Source of the DNA: Coneutiohabitans sp964457925
Lineage (GTDB): Bacteria; Zhuqueibacterota; Zhuqueibacteria; Zhuqueibacterales; Zhuqueibacteraceae
Assembly: GCA_964457925.1 (NCBI GenBank)
Contig: CAYWGH010000006.1
Coordinates: 124,001-188,000, forward strand
Length of the DNA: 64,000 nucleotides
Direction: 5' to 3'
A program made the translations under genes and the position numbers. The notes under the pieces are model-generated. The model made no database searches. It was given only the letters and a program-made list of their open reading frames with translations, and had not been told where the DNA came from. The number at the start of each line of letters is the position of its first letter. Position 1 is the stretch's first letter. This document shows, piece by piece, positions 28,184-35,275 of this stretch.

Positions 28184-28304
28184 CTAACTTGACTATGTCA
28201 GATTCACCGCGGAGACGCAGCGTTCGCTGAGAATTCACGCAATCTCACTCTGCGAACTCCGCGACTCTGTGGTGGTTTTTTGGAATGTGACATCGCCAAA
28301 CTAA
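28184..28304. mobile_element. MITE-like hairpin element, copy 1 (121 bp)
   Basis: Matches the element at 33390-33511 over its whole length with only a handful of differences. The ends are imperfect terminal inverted repeats of about 22 bases (left TTGACTATGTCAGATTC, right reverse complement TTGGCGATGTCACATTC). Inside is a second pair of inverted arms, ACCGCGGAGACGCAGCG and CTCTGCGAACTCCGCGACTC, around a short centre. No open frame. It is the size and form of a non-autonomous transposable element or a large REP-type hairpin; no matching transposase is in the window. Confidence 0.8.
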
Positions 28305-28315
28305 AAAGAGGGGAC

Positions 28316-28606
28316 CTACTTGTTGAATTTCGAAAAAGCGCTTTTAAATGCGCCTTTCAGCTCGGTCCAGCTTTTTTCTGCGCCCGCCTTGATGTCGTCC
28401 CAGGCTTCATCGCTGGCTTCCTGCAATTGGTTGAACTTCACCATCGCCGCATCTTTCTTGGCGCGCAGCTCGGTGATTTGTTCCTCAATCTCGGCTTTGG
28501 CGCCGGATTTGGCTTGATCGGCTTTCAGCTTCAATTGATCAAGCTCCGAGTCCCAATCCTGCAATTGCGCGGCCAGCTTCTGCAGATACGATTTTTTTTC
28601 TTCCAT
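28316..28606 (-). CDS. Small coiled-coil protein, sll1863-like stress-response family
   Basis: 96 residues, entirely helical and highly charged: YLQKLAAQLQDWDSELDQLK, TELRAKKDAAMVKFNQLQ, and a C-terminus WTELKGAFKSAFSKFNK. This heptad pattern and the ending match a widespread small family annotated as stress-response coiled-coil protein. No catalytic residues. AAAGGAG precedes the ATG. It is monocistronic, between MITE copy 1 and a broken HicB-like gene. Confidence 0.75.
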   Translation of the reverse strand: MEEKKSYLQKLAAQLQDWDSELDQLKLKADQAKSGAKAEIEEQITELRAKKDAAMVKFNQLQEASDEAWDDIKAGAEKSWTELKGAFKSAFSKFNK

Positions 28607-28623
28607 GACACGACTCCTTTCGG

Positions 28624-28893
28624 TTAGTGTGATGTTGGCCTGTTCTGTTCATGAAAATATTTCAGCCACTCTTCCACCGGCGCGGAACGAGGATAAACTC
28701 CTTTTCATCCCCTGCGGCGCAAACGCTCTCAAAAAAGAGTTGAATAGCCTCAGCAATGTTTTTTGGCCTGAGATAAAGTGCGGCCTTGCGAAGCCACGTC
28801 AAGCTCCAGGCACAAAGCAGAATAAAGCCAGCCTTGCTTTTCGATCAAAACATGCAAATCAAGCGGCTTTGCATTCCCGTTTCTTCTATTCAT
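28624..28893 (-). pseudogene. HicB-like antitoxin gene broken by two frameshifts
   Basis: Not an open frame now. From ATG 28893 the first frame reads NAKPLDLHVLIEKQGWLYSA, CLELDVASQGRTLSQAKK, then stops. The indel lies in an A6 run (plus-strand T6, 28759-28764). The next frame continues NIAEAIQLFFESVCAAGDEK, EFI. After a second indel near 28690 the third frame gives APVEEWLKYFHEQNRPTSH and a stop at 28624. Joined, this is a HicB-type partial RNase H-fold antitoxin (ALCLELDVASQG and TL..A..N..EAI motifs). No HicA toxin is adjacent. It lies directly downstream of the carboxylase gene. Confidence 0.7.
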
Positions 28894-28943
28894 GTTTCAT
28901 CTCGATTTTCATTCATCCTTCACCAACTGGCTTGCGATCTGCA

Positions 28944-30608
28944 TCACATCCTCATCACGCCGGTGCGATACTCCCCCACCTCCGGCCGGTGCGCGGCCAT
29001 TTCCAGGCCCGTGATCAATGCCTGCCGCATCTCGCGCGGATCGAGAATGCCGTCGACCATCAGGCGCGCGGAGGTAAAATAAGGCGAGGCTTCTTCATTA
29101 TATTTTGCCACCAGGCGTTTACGAAACGCGATTTTTTCTTCCGGGGAAAGCTCTTTCTTGGTGAGCAAAACCGTGTCCGCCGCAATGCCGCCATCCATCA
29201 CCGCCAATTTAGCCGTTGGCCAGGCGAAAATCAAGGCCGGATCATATGCCTTGCCGCACATGGCATAGTTGCCCGCGCCAAAACTGTTACGCACAATGAC
29301 CGAAAATTTCGGCACCACGGCGTTCGCCTGCGCATTGACGAACTGCGCGCCGTCTTGAATAATGCCGCCGCTTTCCGCCTGTTTGCCGACCATGAAGCCG
29401 GTGACGTCATGCAAAAAGAACAGCGGAATGCGGCGCTCGTTGCACAGCATGATGAAATGCGTCGCTTTGTTCGCCGAATCGGAATAAATCACGTTTCCCA
29501 TCTGCATCTGCGGCGGCTGCGGCCGGCCGAGATGATCCGGCGGCATTTGCCGCTTCACCGGCATGCCTTGATTGGCCACAATGCCGGCGGAAAAGCCGCC
29601 AATGCGGGCAAACGCGGTGACGATGGTTTTGCCGTATTCCGGCTTGAATTCTTCCAACCGGCTGCCGTCGACGAACCGTGCGATGATCTCGCGCATGTCA
29701 TAGGTACCCGTGGCATTTTCCGGCAGGATGCCGAGCATCTCTTCGGGATCATAAGCGGGCGCCTCGGTTGCAATGCGTTCGAACGGCGAAGGCCGCGAAT
29801 AATTCAACAAAGCCATTTGATCGCGAATGAACGTGAAGGCCTCGTCTTCGGTGTCGAAACGATAATCCGCGACGCCTGAGATGGCATTGTGCATGCTCGC
29901 GCCGCCCAGCGTTTCAGAGTCAACGACTTGTCCCACAGCGGCTTTCACCAAAAACGGGCCGGCAAGATACATGCTCGAATGTTCGGTGATCATCGCCAAC
30001 TCGCTCGACATGCCCGGCAAATACGCGCCGCCTGCCACGCAGAAGCCGAACACCACGGCAATTTGCGGAATGCCCATCGCGGCCATCTTCGCATTGTTGC
30101 GGAAGATGCGGCCGAAATGCTCGCGATCGGGAAAGATCTCAGCCTGGCGCTCGAGATTCACGCCGGCGGAATCGACCATGTAAATGATGGGGAGGTGATT
30201 CTCCATGGCGATTTCCTGCGCGCGCAGATTTTTCTTGCAAGTGATTTCAACCCACGCGCCGCTTTTTACCAGCGGATCGTTGGCGACGATTACCGCCAGT
30301 TTGCCGGAGACGCGGCCAATTTGCACGATTGTACCGGCTGAAGGATAACCGCCGGGAATGTCTTGATACATGTTCCACGCGGCAAACAAACCGATTTCGA
30401 GCGGCTCACTCTCCGGATCGAGAATGCGCCGAATTTTTTCGCGCGCCGGATATTTGTTGCGCTTCGCAAGCTTCTTCACGGCTTCGGCTGAAGGTTCACG
30501 AATCTCTTTTTCACGCAGATTCAGCTCGCTGAGCAGTCTCAAAAAATTACTGTGGCGTCTCTTGTATTCTTCGGATTTGGTGTCGAGTTGGGAGGAGAAG
30601 GGCTTCAT
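28944..30608 (-). CDS. Acyl-CoA carboxylase carboxyltransferase (beta) subunit
   Basis: 554 residues. Crotonase-like N and C halves typical of biotin-dependent carboxyltransferases: IIYMVDSAGVNLERQAEIFP, VVFGFCVAGGAYLPGMSSEL, and later FLHDVTGFMVGKQAESGGII and VRNSFGAGNYAMCGKAYDP. The set resembles methylcrotonyl- or geranyl-CoA carboxylase beta more than propionyl-CoA carboxylase. It transfers CO2 from carboxybiotin to the acyl-CoA. The biotin-carboxylase/carrier (alpha) subunit is not in the window. With AtuA, hydratase and dehydrogenases downstream it suggests branched-chain or isoprenoid acyl-CoA use. Confidence 0.9.
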   Translation of the reverse strand: MKPFSSQLDTKSEEYKRRHSNFLRLLSELNLREKEIREPSAEAVKKLAKRNKYPAREKIRRILDPESEPLEIGLFAAWNMYQDIPGGYPSAGTIVQIGRVSGKLAVIVANDPLVKSGAWVEITCKKNLRAQEIAMENHLPIIYMVDSAGVNLERQAEIFPDREHFGRIFRNNAKMAAMGIPQIAVVFGFCVAGGAYLPGMSSELAMITEHSSMYLAGPFLVKAAVGQVVDSETLGGASMHNAISGVADYRFDTEDEAFTFIRDQMALLNYSRPSPFERIATEAPAYDPEEMLGILPENATGTYDMREIIARFVDGSRLEEFKPEYGKTIVTAFARIGGFSAGIVANQGMPVKRQMPPDHLGRPQPPQMQMGNVIYSDSANKATHFIMLCNERRIPLFFLHDVTGFMVGKQAESGGIIQDGAQFVNAQANAVVPKFSVIVRNSFGAGNYAMCGKAYDPALIFAWPTAKLAVMDGGIAADTVLLTKKELSPEEKIAFRKRLVAKYNEEASPYFTSARLMVDGILDPREMRQALITGLEMAAHRPEVGEYRTGVMRM

Positions 30609-30627
30609 GCAGGCTCCGGGATCAGCG

Positions 30628-30816
30628 TCATCGGTTTAAAATGTTTTGTTGGTCACCTTTGTGATTTGCCGAGGCTTGCGGGAGTATCGTGACATCTGAA
30701 CCAGAGTCGATCAAGAGAGCAACGTCGGACAAAGTAAGGCTGTTCTGCATATTGCGCAGCGTGACTTTTGCAATCGGCGCAGGAGAGTCCAACAAAAAAG
30801 TATTATAAGCCGGCAT
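30628..30816 (-). CDS. Truncated retropepsin-like aspartic protease domain protein
   Basis: 62 residues. PAPIAKVTLRNMQNSLTLSD followed by ALLIDSGSDVTILPQAS is the N-terminal lobe of a retropepsin-like domain, with the catalytic Asp in IDSGSD. A full domain needs 100 residues or more; this chain ends soon after the motif, at the carboxylase gene. It overlaps the upstream small gene by 14 bases, a pairing common for this family, so the truncation probably came from a deletion. Likely inactive. Confidence 0.55.
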   Translation of the reverse strand: MPAYNTFLLDSPAPIAKVTLRNMQNSLTLSDVALLIDSGSDVTILPQASANHKGDQQNILNR

Positions 30817-31018
30817 CTGGCGGCGCCTCTCTGACTTCTAAACGGAAGCCTTTGACCTGTGCCGGATGCGCGAGCCGAGGGCTGTAAACGTGTGCAACAC
30901 GACTTGGTTCCAATTCCGGGACAATGACGTAACCTCCGGCCTTCACCGGCAACTGAACGCCCTCTTCCAGGCGGATCATACCGTTGTCAACGATTCCTTC
31001 ATAGGGCAATACTTTCAT
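30803..31018 (-). CDS. Small antitoxin-like protein paired with the retropepsin fragment
   Basis: 71 residues from ATG 31018 (ribosome site GAGGTG five bases upstream): MKVLPYEGIVDNGMIRLEEG, YVIVPELEPSRVAHVYSPRL and a Pro-Asp-Ala-Gly ending. The beginning is a short beta structure common in small prokaryotic proteins encoded just before a retropepsin-like or PIN-type gene. The overlap with the downstream gene fits translational coupling. No function is established to my knowledge; an antitoxin-like role is inference from layout. Confidence 0.6.
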   Translation of the reverse strand: MKVLPYEGIVDNGMIRLEEGVQLPVKAGGYVIVPELEPSRVAHVYSPRLAHPAQVKGFRLEVREAPPDAGL

Positions 31019-31076
31019 TGTGCACCTCGCTTTCATCATCGAAATGATGGCGCTTCGCAGCCAGCCGGTATTTCAG

Positions 31077-31343
31077 TTATTGTTTCTTGCGGTAAATTTC
31101 CCGGCGATGGCCGCTACTGTGAATGATGACGATTTTTTCATCATGAAGAATCTGATAGATGACGCGATAATCGCCTTCACAGAGTTTATAAAAATCCTTG
31201 GGATTGCCTGCAAGCCATTCCGGTTTGATGCGGTTTAAGTTTTCGGCAAGCCCGCCAATTCGTTTTATGATACGACGCCCAACTGGTTTATCAAGTTTTT
31301 CCAACTCATTCGTTGTCTGCTTTACAATACGAGTCTTATACAT
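31077..31343 (-). CDS. RelE/ParE-family toxin
   Basis: 88 residues from ATG 31343. MYKTRIVKQTTNELEKLDKP, then IKRIGGLAENLNRIKPEWLA, GDYRVIYQILHDEKIVIIHS and SSGHRREIYRK show a RelE-type mRNA interferase: basic, with the conserved Y-R-V-I-Y strand and C-terminal His-Arg-x-x-x-Tyr. Such toxins cleave mRNA in the ribosomal A site. The partner antitoxin gene five bases upstream contains an in-frame stop (see 31349-31567), so this toxin frame survives without an evident full antitoxin. Either the toxin is weak, or the truncated antitoxin or a partner elsewhere restrains it. Confidence 0.85.
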   Translation of the reverse strand: MYKTRIVKQTTNELEKLDKPVGRRIIKRIGGLAENLNRIKPEWLAGNPKDFYKLCEGDYRVIYQILHDEKIVIIHSSGHRREIYRKKQ

Positions 31344-31348
31344 CACTT

Positions 31349-31567
31349 TTATTCCAGGTTAAGTCGCCGTGCAACTTTCTCCAAGTTCTCGCCGCGCTCA
31401 CCACGATCAACCGCCTTCTTTTAAGCGAGCAACCGGTCACGCACCGATTTGCACAAGTTCAGACCTTCATCGGGATCACCCAACAATTCCAGCAATTTTT
31501 GTGCGATGAGCCTTCCCAGCATGTCTTGCAGCTCGTCCTTTGTCATTTGTGAAACGGTAGTTGCCAT
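31349..31567 (-). pseudogene. Cognate antitoxin of the RelE toxin with in-frame TAA
   Basis: From ATG 31567 the frame encodes MATTVSQMTKDELQDMLGRL, ELLGDPDEGLNLCKSVRDRL, LA, then TAA (31421-31423), then KKAVDRGERGENLEKVARRL, NLE and a stop at 31349. Without the TAA the 72-residue protein matches small antitoxins paired with RelE (…RLL-Q-KKAV..GERGE.…). A single C-to-T change (CAA to TAA) explains it. A 48-residue truncated protein could still be made; it would lose the C-terminal part, which in such pairs usually holds the toxin-binding segment. Confidence 0.8.
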
Positions 31568-31596
31568 TTTTTCTTCTTCACGTTTGCAATCAACCT

Positions 31597-33294
31597 CTAA
31601 CGAATATCCTTCACCCGCAATTGAATCGTCGTGCGCCCCTGCCAGGTGTTTTCTTCAACAAGATAGGCGAGATCGACGTCACTGCGGCCCTCGGTGAGGC
31701 GCGAGCGCAGCTCGCCGAGATTGAAGCCGATACAATCCAGCCGCTTGTTGCCCTGCATAACGTTGAAGCGCAAATGGTTGTTGCCCACAATCTGCGGATT
31801 GCCGACCACGCGCAGGCCGCGCGAAACAAACACCGGCCGCATGTTTTGCGGGCCATAAGGCGCCATGACTTTCAGGAATTTCATGAAGCGTTCGTTGATA
31901 TCCGAAAACTCAATTTCACCGTCGATAAGCAAGCGCGGCGTCAGCATGTCTTCTTGAATGGCCGCGGCCGCGACTTGCTGCAATTTCGCGCGCAGCGCGG
32001 CGATGTTATCCGTGCGAATGCTCAGGCCGGCCGCGTATTTGTGTCCACCGTAGGCCAGCATCAAATCCTGGCATTGCGTCAACGCCGCGTGAATATCGAA
32101 TCCCGGAATGCTGCGCGCCGAGCCTTTGCCGACGCCGTTGTCCGTGGAAATCAAAACCGTGGGCCGGTAAAATTTTTCAACCAGTCGCGAGGCCACAATG
32201 CCGATCACACCGGTGTGCCAGGCTTCACGATTCAAAACGATGACGGAATCTTTGACCGGATCACATTGGGTTAAAATCAACTCTAATGCTTCGCGAAACG
32301 TGCTGTCGTCAATGTTGCGGCGTTCGCGATTTTCTGCATCCAGCACGCAGGCAATGCTTTGCGCCTCGTCGGTGTCGTTGGAAGTCAACAACGCCACGGC
32401 GCGATTGGCATCGCCCATGCGGCCGACGGCATTGATGCGCGGCGCTAAAATGAAAACGATGTGTCCGGTGCCGAGATCGCTGCCTTGCAGGCTGCACACG
32501 TTGATCAACGCTTTCAAACCGACGTTCTCCGTGGCATTCAACCGTTCTACGCCCGCTTTCACCAGAACGCGGTTTTCATCTGCCAGCGGCACGATGTCCG
32601 CCGCGCTGCCGATGGCAACGAGATCGACATGGCGCAAGAGCTTGCTGTGATCTTGCTGCAAATGGCCGAACAAAGCCTGCATCAGCTTGAATGAAACGCC
32701 GACGCCGGCGAGTTCTTTGAAGGGATAAGGGCAATCGCTGCGTTTGGGATCGAGCAGCGCCACCGCCGGCGGCAATTGCGGCCCGGGTTGATGATGATCA
32801 CACACAATGACATCGATGCCAAGCTGCCGCGCATGGCGAACTTCTTCCATTGCCGAGACGCCGCAATCGACGGCAATGATCAGCGTGACGCCCTGCTCAT
32901 GCGCTTTGTCGATGCCCGCGAGTGAAAGTCCGTACCCCTCACGCAAACGTTCAGGGATGTAATGCGGAACCTCATAGCCCAGACTGCGGAACGCGAGTTT
33001 GAGCAACGCCGTGCTGGTGACGCCGTCGACGTCATAATCGCCATAGATCAACATTCTTTCATTTTGTTCCAGAGCCGAGGCAATGCGGCGCACAGCCGGC
33101 GCCATGTCCGCCATCAAAAACGGATCATGCAAGCGGCCAAGATCCGTGCGGAAAAAATTGCGCGCGTGGGCGGCGGAATCGATGCCGCGATTGAGCAAGA
33201 CCCGTGCGATAATCGGCGGCACACTCAACTCTTGCGCCAGGCGCACAACCGATTCGTGCGGTGTTGCCTCAATGAATTGCCATTTTAACGTCAT
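31597..33294 (-). CDS. recJ: Single-stranded-DNA-specific exonuclease RecJ
   Basis: 565 residues from ATG 33294 (AAAGG upstream); the longer frame to 33390 reaches into the MITE. DHH-family motifs: MLIYGDYDVDGVTSTALLKL (I), VDCGVS (II), VIVCDHHQPGPQLPPA (III, DHH), then DHHA1 with LAYGGHKYAAGLSI (GGH). The C-terminal OB fold is present. RecJ degrades single-stranded DNA 5' to 3' in recombination and mismatch repair. It stands between a MITE and the toxin-antitoxin relics. Confidence 0.95.
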   Translation of the reverse strand: MTLKWQFIEATPHESVVRLAQELSVPPIIARVLLNRGIDSAAHARNFFRTDLGRLHDPFLMADMAPAVRRIASALEQNERMLIYGDYDVDGVTSTALLKLAFRSLGYEVPHYIPERLREGYGLSLAGIDKAHEQGVTLIIAVDCGVSAMEEVRHARQLGIDVIVCDHHQPGPQLPPAVALLDPKRSDCPYPFKELAGVGVSFKLMQALFGHLQQDHSKLLRHVDLVAIGSAADIVPLADENRVLVKAGVERLNATENVGLKALINVCSLQGSDLGTGHIVFILAPRINAVGRMGDANRAVALLTSNDTDEAQSIACVLDAENRERRNIDDSTFREALELILTQCDPVKDSVIVLNREAWHTGVIGIVASRLVEKFYRPTVLISTDNGVGKGSARSIPGFDIHAALTQCQDLMLAYGGHKYAAGLSIRTDNIAALRAKLQQVAAAAIQEDMLTPRLLIDGEIEFSDINERFMKFLKVMAPYGPQNMRPVFVSRGLRVVGNPQIVGNNHLRFNVMQGNKRLDCIGFNLGELRSRLTEGRSDVDLAYLVEENTWQGRTTIQLRVKDIR

Positions 33295-33389
33295 GATCAT
33301 GCCTTTGCGGCTAGGTATGAAAAATAGAGAAGAATTCGAAAACAATCCGTCAAGCCAATTCCGCTGCAGTATATGCAAACATGGCTTCA

Positions 33390-33511
33390 CTTAACTTGAC
33401 TAGGTCAGATTCACCGCGGAGACGCAGCATTCGCTGAGAATTCACGCAATCTTACTCTGCGAACTCCGCGACTCTGTGGCGGTTTTTGGAATGTGACATA
33501 GCCAAATTAAG
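33390..33511. mobile_element. MITE-like hairpin element, copy 2 (122 bp)
   Basis: Same element as 28184-28304. The terminal inverted repeats are clearer here: left end CTTAACTTGACTAGGTCAGA, right end (reverse complement) CTTAATTTGGCTATGTCACA, about 18 of 23 end positions agreeing. Internal inverted arms as in copy 1. It occupies the space between recJ and a DUF2442 relic and supplies the relic's last codons, so it probably inserted there. Confidence 0.8.
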
Positions 33512-33782
33512 CCGGTTTCCGGCAATGCATAACAGAAGTCCGGGTAAAAAATCAGCGCCGTTGGGCCAAAAACCGAACCAGAAATACTGTCAACGGCTAC
33601 CAGGCTAAAATACGTGCATCATGAAGAGGTTCGAAAATTGGGCCTTTCAGAGACGGCATTGTGTCAAATATCCTGATCTCGCCGTTGCGAAAAGTAACTT
33701 TGAGATGGAAATGGCGCAGAGGCAAAACATCTTTAATATGATGCGCACCGAGATGCCCAAAAACGTAAGAGATTCTCGGCAC
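33512..33782 (-). pseudogene. DUF4160/DUF2442 relic cut by MITE copy 2
   Basis: A GTG at 33782 with AAAAGGGG upstream opens MPRISYVFGH (read with Met for GTG), like the start of DUF4160 proteins. After a few residues it becomes DUF2442: HFHLKVTFRNGEIRIFDTMP, SLKGPIFEPLHDARI. The frame stops at 33597. In the next frame VAVDSISGSVF continues, and with one more T in a T5 run near 33565 the sequence gives FWPNGADFLPGLL, the DUF2442 signature. The reading then runs straight into the MITE end. DUF4160 and DUF2442 are normally adjacent small genes; a deletion appears to have fused them and two indels broke the product. Confidence 0.65.
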
Positions 33783-33884
33783 GCGCAATCCCCTTTTGTT
33801 ATTACCGCTCGCTCTCAACAAGCCGAGCCATAGTAAAAATTTAATCCCCTAATTTCAAGCGAAAATCTCGCAGCAACTTCATGT

Positions 33885-33912
33885 TTGCTATTCAGAAGCG
33901 AAATTTTATATT
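33885..33912 (+). promoter_or_regulatory. Candidate promoter of ddl
   Basis: TTGCTA at 33885-33890 and TATATT at 33907-33912 with a 16-base spacer, about 105 bases before the ddl ATG. Sigma-70-like by eye only. Confidence 0.35.
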
Positions 33913-34017
33913 GACGCAACCATTCGCAGCGGCGCGCGCGGCGGCTGCGCTGAAACGCCGGTAGCGCTCTCTGGCGGCCGTGCTTTGTTTGCCGCGCCTT
34001 AACCATCGGATCAACTC

Positions 34018-35205
34018 ATGAAAAAACTCCGGGTCTGTGTCATCTTTGGCGGGCGCTCGGGCGAGCATGAAGTCTCGTTGGTGTCTGCCACTTCGGTAAT
34101 CGAAGCATTGGACAAAAACAAATACGAGGTTATTCCTGTCGGCATTACCAAGTCCGGGCGCTGGATTGGCGGCAACAATGCCATGACGCTGCTAAAAAGC
34201 GGCGCGGAGGCCAGCCACTCGCTCGCGATGGTGGCGCCCGACCCCAACGAGCATCGCCTGATCGCCGCTGCACCCTTTCAACTGGACAATGCCAAGATGA
34301 TGTCAGAGGAAAAAATCGACGTGGTGATACCGGTATTGCATGGCCCGCTCGGCGAAGACGGAACCATGCAAGGCTTGCTGGAACTGGCCAATTTGCCCTA
34401 TGTCGGCAGCGGCGTGCTGGGTTCCGCCGTGTGCATGGATAAAATCGTGCAAAAGGCGCTCTGTTTGCAAGCCGGCATTCCAGTCGTGGATTATCTTTGG
34501 CTGCACTCCGTCGATTGGCACAGCGAAACATTTGAAAAAATACCGCGGGTTGCGCCTCCGCAGCGCCTGAGCGGCAAGAATCAAAACGAGATTCTGCAAA
34601 CCATCGAGGATACCCTGGGTTTGCCGGCGTTTGTGAAGCCCGCCAACATGGGTTCGAGCGTGGGCATCAACAAAGCGCGGGATCGCGCGCAACTGGTTGC
34701 TGCAATCGAAGAGGCCGCGCACTATGATCATAAAATTTTGATTGAAGCCGCCATTGCCAGCCCGCGTGAGATCGAGGTGAGTGTGCTCGGCAATTTGCGG
34801 CCCAAAGCGTCGGTGTGCGGCGAGATTGTGCCCTCAAATGAGTTTTATGATTACAATGCCAAGTATGTTGACGGCGCCTCCGAGCTGTACATTCCCGCCG
34901 ATCTTGCGCCGGCGCTGTCGCAGAAAATCCGCGACACCGCGATCATGGGCTTTCTCGCCTGCGATTGCCAGGGCCTGGCGCGCGTGGATTTTTTGCTGGA
35001 ACGCGATTCAGATACGTTTTATCTCAACGAGATCAATACCATCCCGGGGTTCACGCAAATCAGCATGTACCCCAAGTTGTGGGAGGCGAGCGGCGTGCCC
35101 TACGCACAACTGCTCGATGAACTGATTCAACTCGCGCTTGCGCGGCATCATGCCAAAAGCAGGCTCGCCACTTCGTATCAGCCCAAGCAGGATTGGTTCA
35201 AATGA
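34018..35205 (+). CDS. ddl: D-alanine--D-alanine ligase
   Basis: 395 residues. N-terminal KLRVCVIFGGRSGEHEVSLV is diagnostic. ATP-grasp motifs: HGPLGEDGTMQGLLELANLP (substrate loop), GLPAFVKPANMGSSVGINKA (ATP lysine), and RVDFLLERDSDTFYLNEINT / IPGFTQISMYPKLWEASG (Mg and product site). It joins two D-alanines for peptidoglycan in the cytoplasm. At 395 residues it is slightly longer than DdlB, like the VanA/DdlA type with an inserted loop. First gene of a plus-strand block; the histidine kinase follows closely. Confidence 0.96.
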   Translation: MKKLRVCVIFGGRSGEHEVSLVSATSVIEALDKNKYEVIPVGITKSGRWIGGNNAMTLLKSGAEASHSLAMVAPDPNEHRLIAAAPFQLDNAKMMSEEKIDVVIPVLHGPLGEDGTMQGLLELANLPYVGSGVLGSAVCMDKIVQKALCLQAGIPVVDYLWLHSVDWHSETFEKIPRVAPPQRLSGKNQNEILQTIEDTLGLPAFVKPANMGSSVGINKARDRAQLVAAIEEAAHYDHKILIEAAIASPREIEVSVLGNLRPKASVCGEIVPSNEFYDYNAKYVDGASELYIPADLAPALSQKIRDTAIMGFLACDCQGLARVDFLLERDSDTFYLNEINTIPGFTQISMYPKLWEASGVPYAQLLDELIQLALARHHAKSRLATSYQPKQDWFK

Positions 35206-35275
35206 TGATCGCAATCGGTGATTGTTCTGCCACGGCATGGACGTGGCATCCCTCAATGGCACGGGGAGGTTCGCT

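Larger units (their letters stand above)
28075..28315. other. Gap between the MNT/HEPN relic and the coiled-coil gene
   Basis: Holds the inverted repeat 28114-28161 and MITE copy 1. No gene seen. Confidence 0.5.

Noticed and set aside
28605..29879. Plus-strand open frame of 424 codons
   Set aside because: Antisense of the carboxylase and HicB relic; no recognisable domain.
27481..31567. Reassigned stop codons (TAG and TAA read as Gln)
   Set aside because: Large genes use TAA, TAG and TGA as stops normally; only two decayed genes show in-frame stops, so decay is the simpler reading.
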